DNA from: Rhodanobacter lindaniclasticus | GTDB taxonomy: Bacteria; Pseudomonadota; Gammaproteobacteria; Xanthomonadales; Rhodanobacteraceae | DNA length: 47,635 nucleotides | Assembly: GCF_004799035.1 (NCBI RefSeq) | Contig: NZ_MWIO01000070.1 | Coordinates: forward strand, 1-47,635 | Direction: 5' to 3' | Made by a program: the position numbers and the translations under genes | The notes under the pieces: model-generated | Seen by the model: only the letters and a program-made list of their open reading frames with translations | What the model was told of the DNA's origin: nothing | Database searches by the model: none | Shown: one piece after another, positions 1 to 7,774 of the stretch | Position numbering within the stretch: position 1 is the first letter of the stretch | Layout: each line of letters starts with the position of its first letter

Positions 1-1112
1 CAAGCCTTCATTTCATCGGCGGCGATCGCCGGCGCGCGCCAGCCGGCCAGTGCGGCGCTCAACGCCTGCAGCACTGTGCGCGCATCGCCGACCACGGCCA
101 GCGCATCGTGCTTGTGCGCGTCGAACGGCTGCACGTTGATCTGGAACTTCTGTGCCTGCTCGAACAGGCTGCGCGAGCCGGTGGTGAAATCCGCCAGCCG
201 CGTGCCGATGCCGACGACGAGATCCGCGCGGGCGGCGGCGGCGTTGGCCGCGCTGGAACCGGTGACGCCGATCGAACCCAGCGCGTGGGGATGATTCCAG
301 GCCAGCGCACCCTTGCCGGCCTGCGTCTCGGCCACGGCGAGGCCGGTGGCTTCGGACAGCGCCTTCAGCGCGTCTTCCGCCTCGCTGTAGAGCACGCCGC
401 CGCCGGCGACCAGCAGCGGGTGTTTCGCCGCCTTCAGCGCGGCGACCAGCGCATCGAATTCGCCGCTGTCGGCGTTCTGCCGGCGCTCGCGCCACAACCG
501 GCGCGCGAAGAACGACTCGGGATAATCGAACGCCTCGGCCTGCACGTCCTGGCAAAAGCCGAGCGTGGCCGGGCCGCAGGTGGCCGGGTCGAGCATGGTG
601 GCCAGCGCCTTGGGCAGCGCGTCCATTATCTGTTCGGGCCGCACGATGCGATCGAAGTAGCGCGACACCGGGCGGAAACAATCGTTGGCCGACACCGTGC
701 CGTCGGCGAAGTCCTCGACCTGCTGCAGCACCGGGTCGGGCTGGCGGCCGGCGAACACGTCGCCGGGCAGCAGCAGCACCGGCAGGCGGTTGACGTGGGC
801 CAGTGCCGCGGCGGTGACCATGTTGGTGGCGCCCGGGCCGATCGAGGTGGTGCAGACCATCGCGCGGCGGCGGCGCATCTGCTTGGCATAGGCGATCGCC
901 GCATGCGCCATGCCCTGCTCGTTGTGCGCGCGCCAGGTGGGAAAGTGCTCGTGCGCGGCGTGCAGCGCCTCGCCCAGCCCGGCCACGTTGCCGTGCCCGA
1001 AGATCGCCCAGGCGCCGGCGAAGTACGGCAGCTCCTCGCTGTCGACCAGCACGTATTGCGCCATCAGCCAGCGGACGGTGGCCTGCGCGGCGGTGAGTCG
1101 GACGGTCGCCAT
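1..1112 (-). CDS. iolD: 3D-(3,5/4)-trihydroxycyclohexane-1,2-dione hydrolase, N-terminal part
   Basis: ThDP-dependent enzyme that opens the ring of the diketone intermediate of myo-inositol breakdown in the cytoplasm. About 370 N-terminal residues are present; the family is usually a little over 600, so the C-terminal ThDP-pyrophosphate domain lies beyond the left edge. The translation shows the pyrimidine-binding domain of acetolactate-synthase-like enzymes, with the cofactor-activating Glu in HNEQGMAHAAIAYAKQ (about residue 65) and the family segment TSIGPGATNMVTAAALAHVN. The central nucleotide-fold domain begins near residue 200. The ATG lies one base after the stop of the upstream iolC, with GAGGCGG as ribosome binding site, so the two are co-transcribed leftward. 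The remaining iol genes, such as iolE and iolB, probably lie to the left. Confidence 0.93.
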   Translation of the reverse strand, partial: MATVRLTAAQATVRWLMAQYVLVDSEELPYFAGAWAIFGHGNVAGLGEALHAAHEHFPTWRAHNEQGMAHAAIAYAKQMRRRRAMVCTTSIGPGATNMVTAAALAHVNRLPVLLLPGDVFAGRQPDPVLQQVEDFADGTVSANDCFRPVSRYFDRIVRPEQIMDALPKALATMLDPATCGPATLGFCQDVQAEAFDYPESFFARRLWRERRQNADSGEFDALVAALKAAKHPLLVAGGGVLYSEAEDALKALSEATGLAVAETQAGKGALAWNHPHALGSIGVTGSSAANAAAARADLVVGIGTRLADFTTGSRSLFEQAQKFQINVQPFDAHKHDALAVVGDARTVLQALSAALAGWRAPAIAADEMKA

Positions 1113-1113
1113 C

Positions 1114-3048
1114 TCACACCGCCTCGCGTGGAAGTTGCGCCGCTGCCCGTGCCTCGCGCCAGGCGTCCACCAGCACGGCGAAACGCCCGCACAGGTCGGC
1201 GATCGCCGCCTCGTCGTCGATGCTGCCGGCCAGCCAGCGGGCCGCGGCGTCGGCGAAGATCGTGCGGCCCACCGCGAAACCCTTGACGATGGGACTGGCC
1301 GCGGCGATGCGGAACGAGGCCACCAGCTCGTCGCTGGGCGCCTGCAGGCCCAGCATCAGCACGCCGCGGCAGTGCGGATCGTGGCTGCGGATGGCGCTTT
1401 CGATGTTCGCCCAGGTGGCGAGATCTGCCGCCGGTTCGAGCTTCCACCAGTCCGGTTTCATGCCCCGATCATAGAGGCGCCGGATCGCGCGCGCAGTGGT
1501 GTGCGCGTCGACCGTGCCATGGCGCGAGGCGATGATCTCCACCAACAGTTCGTGGCGGGTCTTGCGGCAGGCATCCTGCAGCCGGAGCAATTGCCGCTCC
1601 TGGCGTTCGCACAGTTCCGGCGGATCGTCCGGGTGATAGAACGCGAGGCACTTGACCACGTGATTGCGCGGCCAGGTGGCCAGCTCGGTGGCCACGTCGG
1701 CGGAACTCTCGAACGCCAGCGGGCGCGACCCGGGCCATTCGATCGGGCGGCCGATCCAGTAGGGATGGTCCGCCGCGGCCTCCAGCCCGCGCATGCCGTA
1801 GCGGCCATCCAGCAGCACGCCGAAGCGAGCGTCGCCCTGCGCCAACCGGTCCACCGCCTTGAGCGCCAGTGCCTTGAACGCGGCGATGCGCGACGGATCG
1901 GCGCCGCTCTCGCGGCACAGGTCCTCGAACTGGCTGCGATGGTCCATCGCCAGCACGGTCAGGTCCTCGTGCACGTTCACGCGGGTGGTCGACCAGTGCA
2001 GGTCCTCCAGTGCCGTGTCGTCGCGCAGGCGGAACGGCCGCCCACGGTCGCCGAGGAACCACTGCAGTTCGTCCCAGGTCGGCATCGCCGGGGCGCAGCC
2101 GTGGCGCGAGACCACGATGGCGCCGCAGGCGTTGCCGTACTCGCAGCATGTTTCCAGCGGTTCGTCGCGCAGCCAGCCGCGCAGGAAGCCGGCCATGAAC
2201 GCATCGCCGGCGCCGAGCACGTTGAACACCTCGACCTTGAAACCGCGGCCGACCACGCCATCGTCGAGGCTGTCGGGAATGGCGCTGGGGAAGGCCGAGC
2301 AACCCAGCGCGCCACGCTTGCACACCAGCAGGGCGTCGGTCTGCCCGCGGATCGCACGCAAGGCGGCGACGGTGTCGGTGCTGCCGCCGAGGATGTGGAT
2401 CTCCTCCTCGGTGCCCACGATCAGGTCGCACAGCGGCAGCACCTGCTGCAGCCGCGCGGTGACGGCGGCGTCGGCGACGAAGCGGTTCTCGCCCATGTCG
2501 CGGCCGGTGAGGCCCCACAGCACCGGGCGGTAGTCGATGTCGAACACCACCCGCGCCCCCGCCGCGCGGGCGAGCTCGCAGGCATGCACCGAGGCTTCGA
2601 ACACGTTCGGCTGCGACAGGTGCGTGCCGTTGATCAGCACCGCGCCGGCGGACTGCAGCAAGTCGATGTCGATGTCGCCCACGGACAGCGCCATGTCGGC
2701 GCAGTTCTCGCGGTAGAAGATCAGCGGAAAGGTGTCCGGATCGCGGATGCCGAGGAAGACCAGCGCGGTCAGCCGCGCGCGGTCGGTAACCAGGCCGTCG
2801 GTGGCGACGCCTTCGCGCACCAGCTGCTCGCGGATGAAACGACCGAAGTGATCGGCCCCCACCCGGCTCACCAGGCCGCTGCGCAGGCCCAGCCGGGCGG
2901 CGCCGATGGCGGTGTTGGTGGGACTGCCGCCGACGTACTTGGCGAACGACATCATGTCCTCGAGCCGCCCCCCGGTCTGTTCGCCATACAGATCGATGCA
3001 GGACCGCCCGATGGTGATCAGGTCAAGCTGACGCCGCGCCCCTTCCAT
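1114..3048 (-). CDS. iolC: 5-dehydro-2-deoxygluconokinase fused to a DUF2090 aldolase-like domain
   Basis: Bifunctional protein of inositol catabolism. The N-terminal PfkB sugar-kinase domain (about residues 5-325) phosphorylates 5-dehydro-2-deoxy-D-gluconate. It shows the sugar-binding region YVGGSPTNTAIGAARLGL and the catalytic NVLGAGDAFMAGF (GAGD) motif. The C-terminal DUF2090 domain (about 335-640) begins near HEDLTVLAMDHRSQFED and resembles class I aldolases; it may act on the phosphorylated product. The fusion, about 644 residues, is common in proteobacteria, whereas Bacillus IolC is a kinase alone. I chose the ATG at 3048 because AGAGAAG precedes it; GTG codons at 3063 and 3054 are in-frame alternatives. 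It is first in the leftward unit with iolD. Confidence 0.93.
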   Translation of the reverse strand: MEGARRQLDLITIGRSCIDLYGEQTGGRLEDMMSFAKYVGGSPTNTAIGAARLGLRSGLVSRVGADHFGRFIREQLVREGVATDGLVTDRARLTALVFLGIRDPDTFPLIFYRENCADMALSVGDIDIDLLQSAGAVLINGTHLSQPNVFEASVHACELARAAGARVVFDIDYRPVLWGLTGRDMGENRFVADAAVTARLQQVLPLCDLIVGTEEEIHILGGSTDTVAALRAIRGQTDALLVCKRGALGCSAFPSAIPDSLDDGVVGRGFKVEVFNVLGAGDAFMAGFLRGWLRDEPLETCCEYGNACGAIVVSRHGCAPAMPTWDELQWFLGDRGRPFRLRDDTALEDLHWSTTRVNVHEDLTVLAMDHRSQFEDLCRESGADPSRIAAFKALALKAVDRLAQGDARFGVLLDGRYGMRGLEAAADHPYWIGRPIEWPGSRPLAFESSADVATELATWPRNHVVKCLAFYHPDDPPELCERQERQLLRLQDACRKTRHELLVEIIASRHGTVDAHTTARAIRRLYDRGMKPDWWKLEPAADLATWANIESAIRSHDPHCRGVLMLGLQAPSDELVASFRIAAASPIVKGFAVGRTIFADAAARWLAGSIDDEAAIADLCGRFAVLVDAWREARAAAQLPREAV

Positions 3049-3094
3049 ATGCACTTCTCTCACGGGTACCAGGCGCCCACCGCGCCGAGTGCAC

Positions 3095-3127
3095 GTAATA
3101 TATATTCCATTTTTCTTGAAAAAGCAA
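3095..3127 (-). promoter_or_regulatory. iolCD promoter with an embedded RpiR/IolR-type operator
   Basis: Read leftward, TTGCTT (3127-3122), a 17-base spacer and TATATA (3104-3099) form a good sigma-70 promoter. The imperfect palindrome GGAATATATATTAC (3108-3095) encloses the -10. It differs by one base from GGAA-N6-TTCC, the motif I recall being reported for the RpiR-type IolR of Sinorhizobium. A repressor bound here would cover the -10 box. The same GGAA-N6-TTAC form lies on the -10 of the iolG promoter in the same orientation relative to transcription. Confidence 0.7.
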
Positions 3128-3135
3128 CATACGTT

Positions 3136-4026
3136 TCATTTTTTGACGGGCTTGCGGGCGGGCAGCTTCGAGCTGTTGCGCTTCGGCGCGCTGCTGGCAA
3201 ACGCATAGCCGATCACCAGCGCCTGGGCCAGGCACATCGAGGCCGACAGCGAGCGGAACTTGCGGATCTCCGCCTCGCGCACCTGCAGCACCACGGTCGC
3301 CGGCTTGGCCACCGGGCTGACCAGGCTGTCGCTGATCGACAGCACCTTGCAGTGCTGCTCGGCGGCCGCCTCGATCAGCTGCACCGCCTCCTCCGCGTAC
3401 GGGTGGTAGCTCACCGCGATCAGCAGGTCGCGTTTGGTGATCGCGTGGATCTGCTGCCGGGTCATGCCGCCGATGCTGTCGATGAACACGGTCTTCTTGT
3501 CCACCTGGTGCAGCGAATAGGCCAGGTACGCCGCCACCGGGAACGAGCGGCGGAAGCCGGCCACGTAGACGGTGTCGGCCTCGCCGATCAGCTTGACCGC
3601 GGCGGCCAGGTTCCGGCTGCCCACGGCGTCGCCCAGGTTCTGCAGGGCCAGCACGTTGCCTTCGACGAACTCGGCCAGCACCTGGGCCGGGTCGCCGACA
3701 GACTTGCCGTCCACGTTCTGGCTGAACTGGCGCACGCGCTCGCCGTAGCCCAGCGCGGCATTGCCCGAGAGCAGCCCGTCGCGGAACAGCCGCTGCATCT
3801 GCGAGGCGCCGTCGAAGCCGAACGACTTGGCGAACCGCACGATCGCCGACGGCTGCACGTTGCAGCGCTCGGCCAGCACGGCCAGCGTCTCCAGCGCCAC
3901 CGCGTTCGGCTCGTCGAGCACGTAGCGGGCGATCTGCTGCAGTCGTTTGCTGAGGGATTCGTAGCGATCGAGGATGGCGGTACGCAGTTCGTCTGCGGTG
4001 GTGGGCGGCACGTCCATTTCGACCAT
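3136..4026 (-). CDS. iolR: RpiR-family regulator of inositol genes (IolR-like)
   Basis: Cytoplasmic transcription factor of about 296 residues with an N-terminal RpiR helix-turn-helix (about 15-85; core LAERCNVQPSAIVRFAKSFG) and a C-terminal SIS sugar-phosphate-binding domain (about 125-265; VYVAGFRRSFPVAAYLAYSL and DLLIAVSYHPYAEEAVQLIE). It sits between iolC and the divergent iolG1 iolG2 pair. RpiR proteins of inositol clusters generally repress them and are released by an inositol catabolite. The ATG at 4026 is preferred because AAGGA lies seven bases upstream; an in-frame ATG at 4044 would add six residues. The tail is lysine- and arginine-rich. Family is certain; the IolR role is inferred from position and from the operator-like sites on both sides. 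Confidence 0.9.
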   Translation of the reverse strand: MVEMDVPPTTADELRTAILDRYESLSKRLQQIARYVLDEPNAVALETLAVLAERCNVQPSAIVRFAKSFGFDGASQMQRLFRDGLLSGNAALGYGERVRQFSQNVDGKSVGDPAQVLAEFVEGNVLALQNLGDAVGSRNLAAAVKLIGEADTVYVAGFRRSFPVAAYLAYSLHQVDKKTVFIDSIGGMTRQQIHAITKRDLLIAVSYHPYAEEAVQLIEAAAEQHCKVLSISDSLVSPVAKPATVVLQVREAEIRKFRSLSASMCLAQALVIGYAFASSAPKRNSSKLPARKPVKK

Positions 4027-4070
4027 GGTGGTTCCTTCGTACATGCGCCGCGCGGGCGCCGAATGAAATA

Positions 4071-4122
4071 TTGCGCAACTTTCTGGAAATTCTATTACAC
4101 TTTGAAACGGAATATCAGTTCC
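4071..4122 (+). promoter_or_regulatory. iolG promoter with two operator-like palindromes
   Basis: TTGCGC (4071-4076), a 16-base spacer and TATTAC (4093-4098) make a plausible rightward promoter. GGAAATTCTATTAC (4085-4098) covers the -10 and GGAATATCAGTTCC (4109-4122), an exact GGAA-N6-TTCC, lies just downstream of the expected transcription start. The two start 24 bases apart, close to two helical turns, which would suit cooperative binding. The region is AT-rich compared with its surroundings and also lies upstream of the divergent regulator gene, so it may control that gene too. Confidence 0.65.
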
Positions 4123-4157
4123 ATTTCTTGAACGCGAACGGCGTGGGGAGTTTACTC

Positions 4158-5141
4158 TTGGACAGAATCGACGTTGCCCTGATCGGCGCCGGTCGCATGG
4201 GCCATGTGCACGGGCCGAATGCGGCCCGGCAGCCCGGTCTGCACCTCAAGTACGTGGTCGATCCCCGCGCCGAGGCCGCCGGGTTCGCCAGCGCGCACGG
4301 CGCCAGCATGGCCTCGCTGGAACAGGTTCTGGCCGACCCCGCGATCGGCGGCGTGTTGATCTGCAGCACCACCGACCAGCACCTGGGCCATGCGCTGGCC
4401 GCGGTCGGGGCGGGCAAGGCGGTGTTCTGCGAGAAGCCGATTGACCTCGACCTGCAGAAGGTGCTTGCCGCGCAACCGCGCTTCGACGACGCGCGTTTCC
4501 TGCTCGGCTTCAACCGCCGCTTCGATCCGCAGTTCGCGCGCCTCAAGCAGCAGCTGGACGCCGGCGTGGTGGGCAAGCTGGAAACCCTGCACCTGGTCAA
4601 CCACGACCCGGCCGCGCCGCCGCCCGGCTTCATCCCCACCAGCGGCGGCCTGTTCAAGGACTTCACCATCCACGACCTGGACATGGCGCGCTGGCTGATG
4701 GGCGAGGAGCCGGTCGAGGTGTACGCCACCGCCAGCTGCCTGGTGGACCCGGAGATCGGCCGCCAGGGCGACGTCGACACCGCGCGCTGCGTGCTGAAGA
4801 CCGCCAGCGGGCGGCTGTGCGTGATCTCCAACACCCGCCGCAGCGGCTACGGCTACGACCAACGCATCGAGGCGTTCGGCGCCACCGGCATGATCCGCGC
4901 CGGCAACGTGGAGCGCGATACCGTGCACACGCTGACCGACGCCGGCAGCACCGGCGCGCCGATCATGCCGGCGTTCGCCGAACGCTATCGCGATGCTTAT
5001 CGCGCGCAGATCGACCATTTCGCCGAGGTGGTGCACGGCCGCGCCGAGCCCTTCACCAGCTACGCCGACGGCGTCGCCGCGCTGACCCTGGCCGAGGCCT
5101 GCGCATGGTCCGCGCAGCACGGCGAAGTCTTCAAACTCTGA
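4158..5141 (+). CDS. iolG: Inositol 2-dehydrogenase-like oxidoreductase, copy 1
   Basis: Gfo/Idh/MocA-family NAD(P)-dependent dehydrogenase of 327 residues, expected to oxidise myo-inositol or an isomer to the inosose. The N-terminal Rossmann fold carries ALIGAGRMG, followed by the conserved CEKPID (the EKP lysine). The C-terminal domain has GGLFKDFTIHDLDMARWL with the catalytic Asp-x3-His arrangement. The likely start is the TTG at 4158, seven bases after GGGGAG; it begins exactly where homology begins, whereas the in-frame ATG at 4071 would put the operator sites inside the gene. It is followed 12 bases later by a close paralogue. Confidence 0.9.
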   Translation: MDRIDVALIGAGRMGHVHGPNAARQPGLHLKYVVDPRAEAAGFASAHGASMASLEQVLADPAIGGVLICSTTDQHLGHALAAVGAGKAVFCEKPIDLDLQKVLAAQPRFDDARFLLGFNRRFDPQFARLKQQLDAGVVGKLETLHLVNHDPAAPPPGFIPTSGGLFKDFTIHDLDMARWLMGEEPVEVYATASCLVDPEIGRQGDVDTARCVLKTASGRLCVISNTRRSGYGYDQRIEAFGATGMIRAGNVERDTVHTLTDAGSTGAPIMPAFAERYRDAYRAQIDHFAEVVHGRAEPFTSYADGVAALTLAEACAWSAQHGEVFKL

Positions 5142-5153
5142 CGAGATACGAGC

Positions 5154-6131
5154 ATGCACAAAGTCGCACTCATCGGCGCCGGTCGCATCGGCCACATCCA
5201 CGCCCGCAACGCCGCGCTGCACCCACGCCTCGAACTGGCCGGCGTAGTCGACGCGATCGAGGCCTCGGCGCAGGCGCTGGCCGGCGAATGGAACACCGCG
5301 GTGGCCACGCTGGAGGCGGTGTTGGCCGATCCGTCGATCCGCGGCGTGATCATCGCCAGCTCCACCGACACCCACCTTGACTACAGCCTGCGCGCCGCGG
5401 CGGCCGGCAAGACGATCTTCTGCGAAAAGCCGGTCGACCAGAACTACGCGCGCGCCCGCGGCGCGGCAAAGGCGCTGGCCGGGGCGAACATGCTGCTCGC
5501 CTTCAACCGCCGCTTCGACCCCAATTTCCAGGCGCTGAAGGCGCGCCTGGACAGCGGCGCCATCGGCAGCATCGAGAGCCTGCAGATCACCTCGAATGAT
5601 CCTTCGCCGCCGCCGCCATCCTACGTCGCGATCTCCGGCGGCCTGTTCAAGGACATGGCCATCCACGATTTCGACATGGCGCGCTGGCTGCTGGGCGAGG
5701 AGCCGGTGGAGGTGTATGCAGCCGGCAGTTGCCTGGTCGATCCGGTGATCGGCGAACTCGGCGACGTCGACACCGCGCGCACGGTGCTGAAAACCGCCTC
5801 GGGCAAGCTCTGCGTGATCTCCAACAGCCGCCGCAGCGGCTTCGGCTACGACCAGCGCATCGAGGCGTTCGCATCCAAAGGCATGGTGCGCGCCGACAAC
5901 GTGCTGGAAAACACCACCCAGGTGTGGAGCGAAGCCGGCGTGGCCAGCGACCGGCTGCAGAATTTCTTCCTCGACCGCTACGCCGAAGCCTATCGCCGCG
6001 AGATGGACCACTTCGCCGACATGCTCGATGGCACGCCGGCGATGGTGGGTTACGTCGACGGCGTCGCCGCGCTGGCGTTGGCCGAAGCCGCCACCGAGTC
6101 GATGAAGAGCGGAGCGCCGGTGCGGCTCTGA
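5154..6131 (+). CDS. iolG: Inositol 2-dehydrogenase-like oxidoreductase, copy 2
   Basis: Second Gfo/Idh/MocA dehydrogenase, 325 residues, clearly paralogous to the gene before it: both contain near-identical blocks such as RRSG-F/Y-GYDQRIEAF, HD-F/L-DMARWL and GEEPVEVYA. It shows ALIGAGRIG (NAD binding), FCEKPVD and GGLFKDMAIHDFD. The two genes are 12 bases apart and must be co-transcribed. Tandem paralogues in inositol clusters often divide the isomers (myo-, scyllo- or chiro-inositol) between them or use different cofactors; the sequence alone does not say which is which. The start ATG has only a weak GAG upstream, so translation may be coupled to copy 1. Confidence 0.88.
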   Translation: MHKVALIGAGRIGHIHARNAALHPRLELAGVVDAIEASAQALAGEWNTAVATLEAVLADPSIRGVIIASSTDTHLDYSLRAAAAGKTIFCEKPVDQNYARARGAAKALAGANMLLAFNRRFDPNFQALKARLDSGAIGSIESLQITSNDPSPPPPSYVAISGGLFKDMAIHDFDMARWLLGEEPVEVYAAGSCLVDPVIGELGDVDTARTVLKTASGKLCVISNSRRSGFGYDQRIEAFASKGMVRADNVLENTTQVWSEAGVASDRLQNFFLDRYAEAYRREMDHFADMLDGTPAMVGYVDGVAALALAEAATESMKSGAPVRL

Positions 6132-6140
6132 GCGAAGTGC

Positions 6141-6322
6141 GGCGGGCAGTGCCCGCCCTACGCGATGTCGCAGGGTGGGCACCGCCCGCCTTGCCGCTCC
6201 CTCACCCGTAAAGATGCAGGAGCGCACCCTGTGCGCGATGCTTTCCGGTCGTGACGGAGGGCATCGCGCACAGGGTGCGCTCCTACGATATTCGTGCCGG
6301 ACGTGGGGCGGCACTGCCCGCC
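6141..6322. repeat. Cluster of REP-like palindromic units
   Basis: Between the convergent iolG2 and phosphatase genes lie several GC-rich palindromes. GGCGGGCAGTGCCCGCC occupies 6141-6157, and a related imperfect unit follows at about 6174-6190. A large hairpin (6218-6284) comes next, and GGCGGCACTGCCCGCC lies at about 6307-6322. A similar GGGCAGTGCCC core recurs at 13805-13815 between another convergent gene pair. This placement is typical of REP elements, which often act in transcript 3' ends. Confidence 0.7.
6218..6284. repeat. Perfect 24-bp inverted repeat, REP doublet
   Basis: Left arm 6218-6241 and right arm 6261-6284 are exact reverse complements, separated by 19 bases. Each arm begins or ends with AGGAGCGCACCCTGTGCGCG or its complement, and also holds its own small palindrome GCGCACCCTGTGCGC. 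The paired inverted arrangement resembles bacterial REP doublets (REPINs), which a RAYT transposase spreads. No transposase gene is in the window. It may also end transcripts from both sides. Confidence 0.75.
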
Positions 6323-6335
6323 GTTGTCGTGGAGA

Positions 6336-7625
6336 TCAACCGGCGGGCTTGCGCAGCGGCTCGACCAGCTTCGCGCTCACGATCTGCTCGAAGTCCGCGA
6401 TCGGGCAACGCTCCGCGCAACCGGGAATGGGCAGGTACAGGTACGACGGTGCGTTGGCGGCGTCGAGTTGCTGCAGTTCGCGCACCTGGTCCATCGTCTG
6501 CGCGCGGTAGAACGCCCGCACGAATTGCTGGCCGTCCGCGTCGGACAGCACCTCGAAGCCGATCGCGCCGCCCGGCGGCGGATCGTCGCGCGGGTAGTCG
6601 GGCACCTGCCAGTGCAGGTCGAGCATGCCGCCGAGGTCGGCGATGTTGGTGTCGTGGCCGACCAGCACCGTCAGCTTCGGGCCATGTTCCACCGCGCCCA
6701 GCATGCGTGCGGCCAGCGGCGACGCGGCGCGCGCGGCCACGTAGGGCGCGCGCCCTTCGTAATGGAACTTCAGCGCGTGGAATTTCAGCAACTCGCCGAT
6801 CTGCTCGCGGGTGAGGTGGCCCCAGGCCACGTCCTTCATCGGCATGCCCTGCAGGTATTCGAGCAGGAAGGTCTGGCTGGCGGTGGAGGCGATGCCGAAC
6901 GGGTCGCCGACCTTCGGGCGCTCCTCGTCGCTGTTGTCGATGCCCGCCGGCATGCGCGACATGTCGCAGGCCGCGCCCGGCGCGCAGCCCATCGCCTGGT
7001 TGAGCAGGGCGAACAGCGGCGCCTGCGCCTTGACCTCGGCGGCCATGCCGCCAGCAGGTACCAGCGCCTGCACCGCGGCCAGTGCCTTGCCGCGATCGAG
7101 CATCATCGCGCCGGTCTGCAACGGGTGGAACTCGATGTCGTCGGCCTTGGCCGGGTACGCCACGCGGATGCCGCAGCCCGGCGCCATGCCCTCGAGCAGC
7201 GCGCGCGCAGTGTCCTGGGTGCGCGTCTTGGCGCTGGCGGCCACCTGCACCGCCTCCGCCGACGGGCAGCCCTCGGCCGGCAGCAGCCCGCGGGCGACCC
7301 AGTTGCCGCGATCCCATTGGCCGAGCAGGCGGATCGCGTCGTAGCCGTGTCCGGTCAGCTCGCCGTAGCCCGCGTTCCAGCTCGGCCACGGTTGCGGGTG
7401 GGTTCCTGCCGGCGTGACTTGCGGCTTGGTCGGCGGCCGCACGCCGTGGCGCATCAGCATCACCACGCGCTCCAGCTTCAGCGCGCTGGATGCGGCAGCC
7501 GGTGCGGCGGTGGCAGCAATGGCCGGCTCGCCCGGCGGCGACTGCGCACAGCCGCCCAGCCCGGCCAGGGCCAGGGCGATGCCTGCCAACGCGGGCCAGA
7601 GGATGGTCGGACGTTTCAGCGACAT
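6336..7625 (-). CDS. Histidine acid phosphatase (phytase/glucose-1-phosphatase-like) lipoprotein
   Basis: Exported phosphomonoesterase of 429 residues. The N terminus is a lipoprotein signal with lipobox LGGC (Cys26), so the enzyme should be anchored in the outer or inner membrane. The family signature RHGVRPPTK (Arg59, His60) supplies the phosphohistidine nucleophile, and VGHDTN near residue 320 is the catalytic His-Asp pair. Members of this branch include AppA-type phytases and glucose-1-phosphatase. Lying between an inositol cluster and a receptor-phytase pair, it most likely removes phosphates from phytate or lower inositol phosphates. The ATG at 7625 has GGAG upstream. A terminator separates it from the receptor gene, so it probably has its own promoter at about 7626-7662. 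Confidence 0.88.
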   Translation of the reverse strand: MSLKRPTILWPALAGIALALAGLGGCAQSPPGEPAIAATAAPAAASSALKLERVVMLMRHGVRPPTKPQVTPAGTHPQPWPSWNAGYGELTGHGYDAIRLLGQWDRGNWVARGLLPAEGCPSAEAVQVAASAKTRTQDTARALLEGMAPGCGIRVAYPAKADDIEFHPLQTGAMMLDRGKALAAVQALVPAGGMAAEVKAQAPLFALLNQAMGCAPGAACDMSRMPAGIDNSDEERPKVGDPFGIASTASQTFLLEYLQGMPMKDVAWGHLTREQIGELLKFHALKFHYEGRAPYVAARAASPLAARMLGAVEHGPKLTVLVGHDTNIADLGGMLDLHWQVPDYPRDDPPPGGAIGFEVLSDADGQQFVRAFYRAQTMDQVRELQQLDAANAPSYLYLPIPGCAERCPIADFEQIVSAKLVEPLRKPAG

Positions 7626-7662
7626 GGTCTGCTCCGTATGTACGTCGGATGTTGCCGGAGAT

Positions 7663-7696
7663 AAAAAAGCGGCGATCCGGGGGAGTGGATCGCCGC
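7663..7696 (-). terminator. Rho-independent terminator of the TonB receptor gene
   Basis: Read leftward, a perfect 10-bp stem (arms 7696-7687 and 7678-7669; GCGGCGATCC and its complement) with an 8-base loop is followed at once by six T residues (7668-7663). This is the clearest intrinsic terminator in the window. It lies about 80 bases past the end of the receptor gene and before the phosphatase gene. Confidence 0.88.
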
Positions 7697-7774
7697 CAGG
7701 AACCGTGGGGACGGAACTGCCTGGCGTGGCGGCAGCCGCACCCGGCAGCAGCCGGGACGCCCGCCGCCCGCCGA

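Noticed and set aside
910..4131. A 1,073-codon rightward open frame opposite iolC and iolR
   Set aside because: Antisense to well-supported genes, with His/Arg/Gln-rich composition typical of high-GC shadow frames, and it spans the iolC promoter.
4152..6314. A 720-codon leftward open frame opposite iolG1 and iolG2
   Set aside because: It mirrors the two paralogues, including their internal similarity, and has no recognisable domain.
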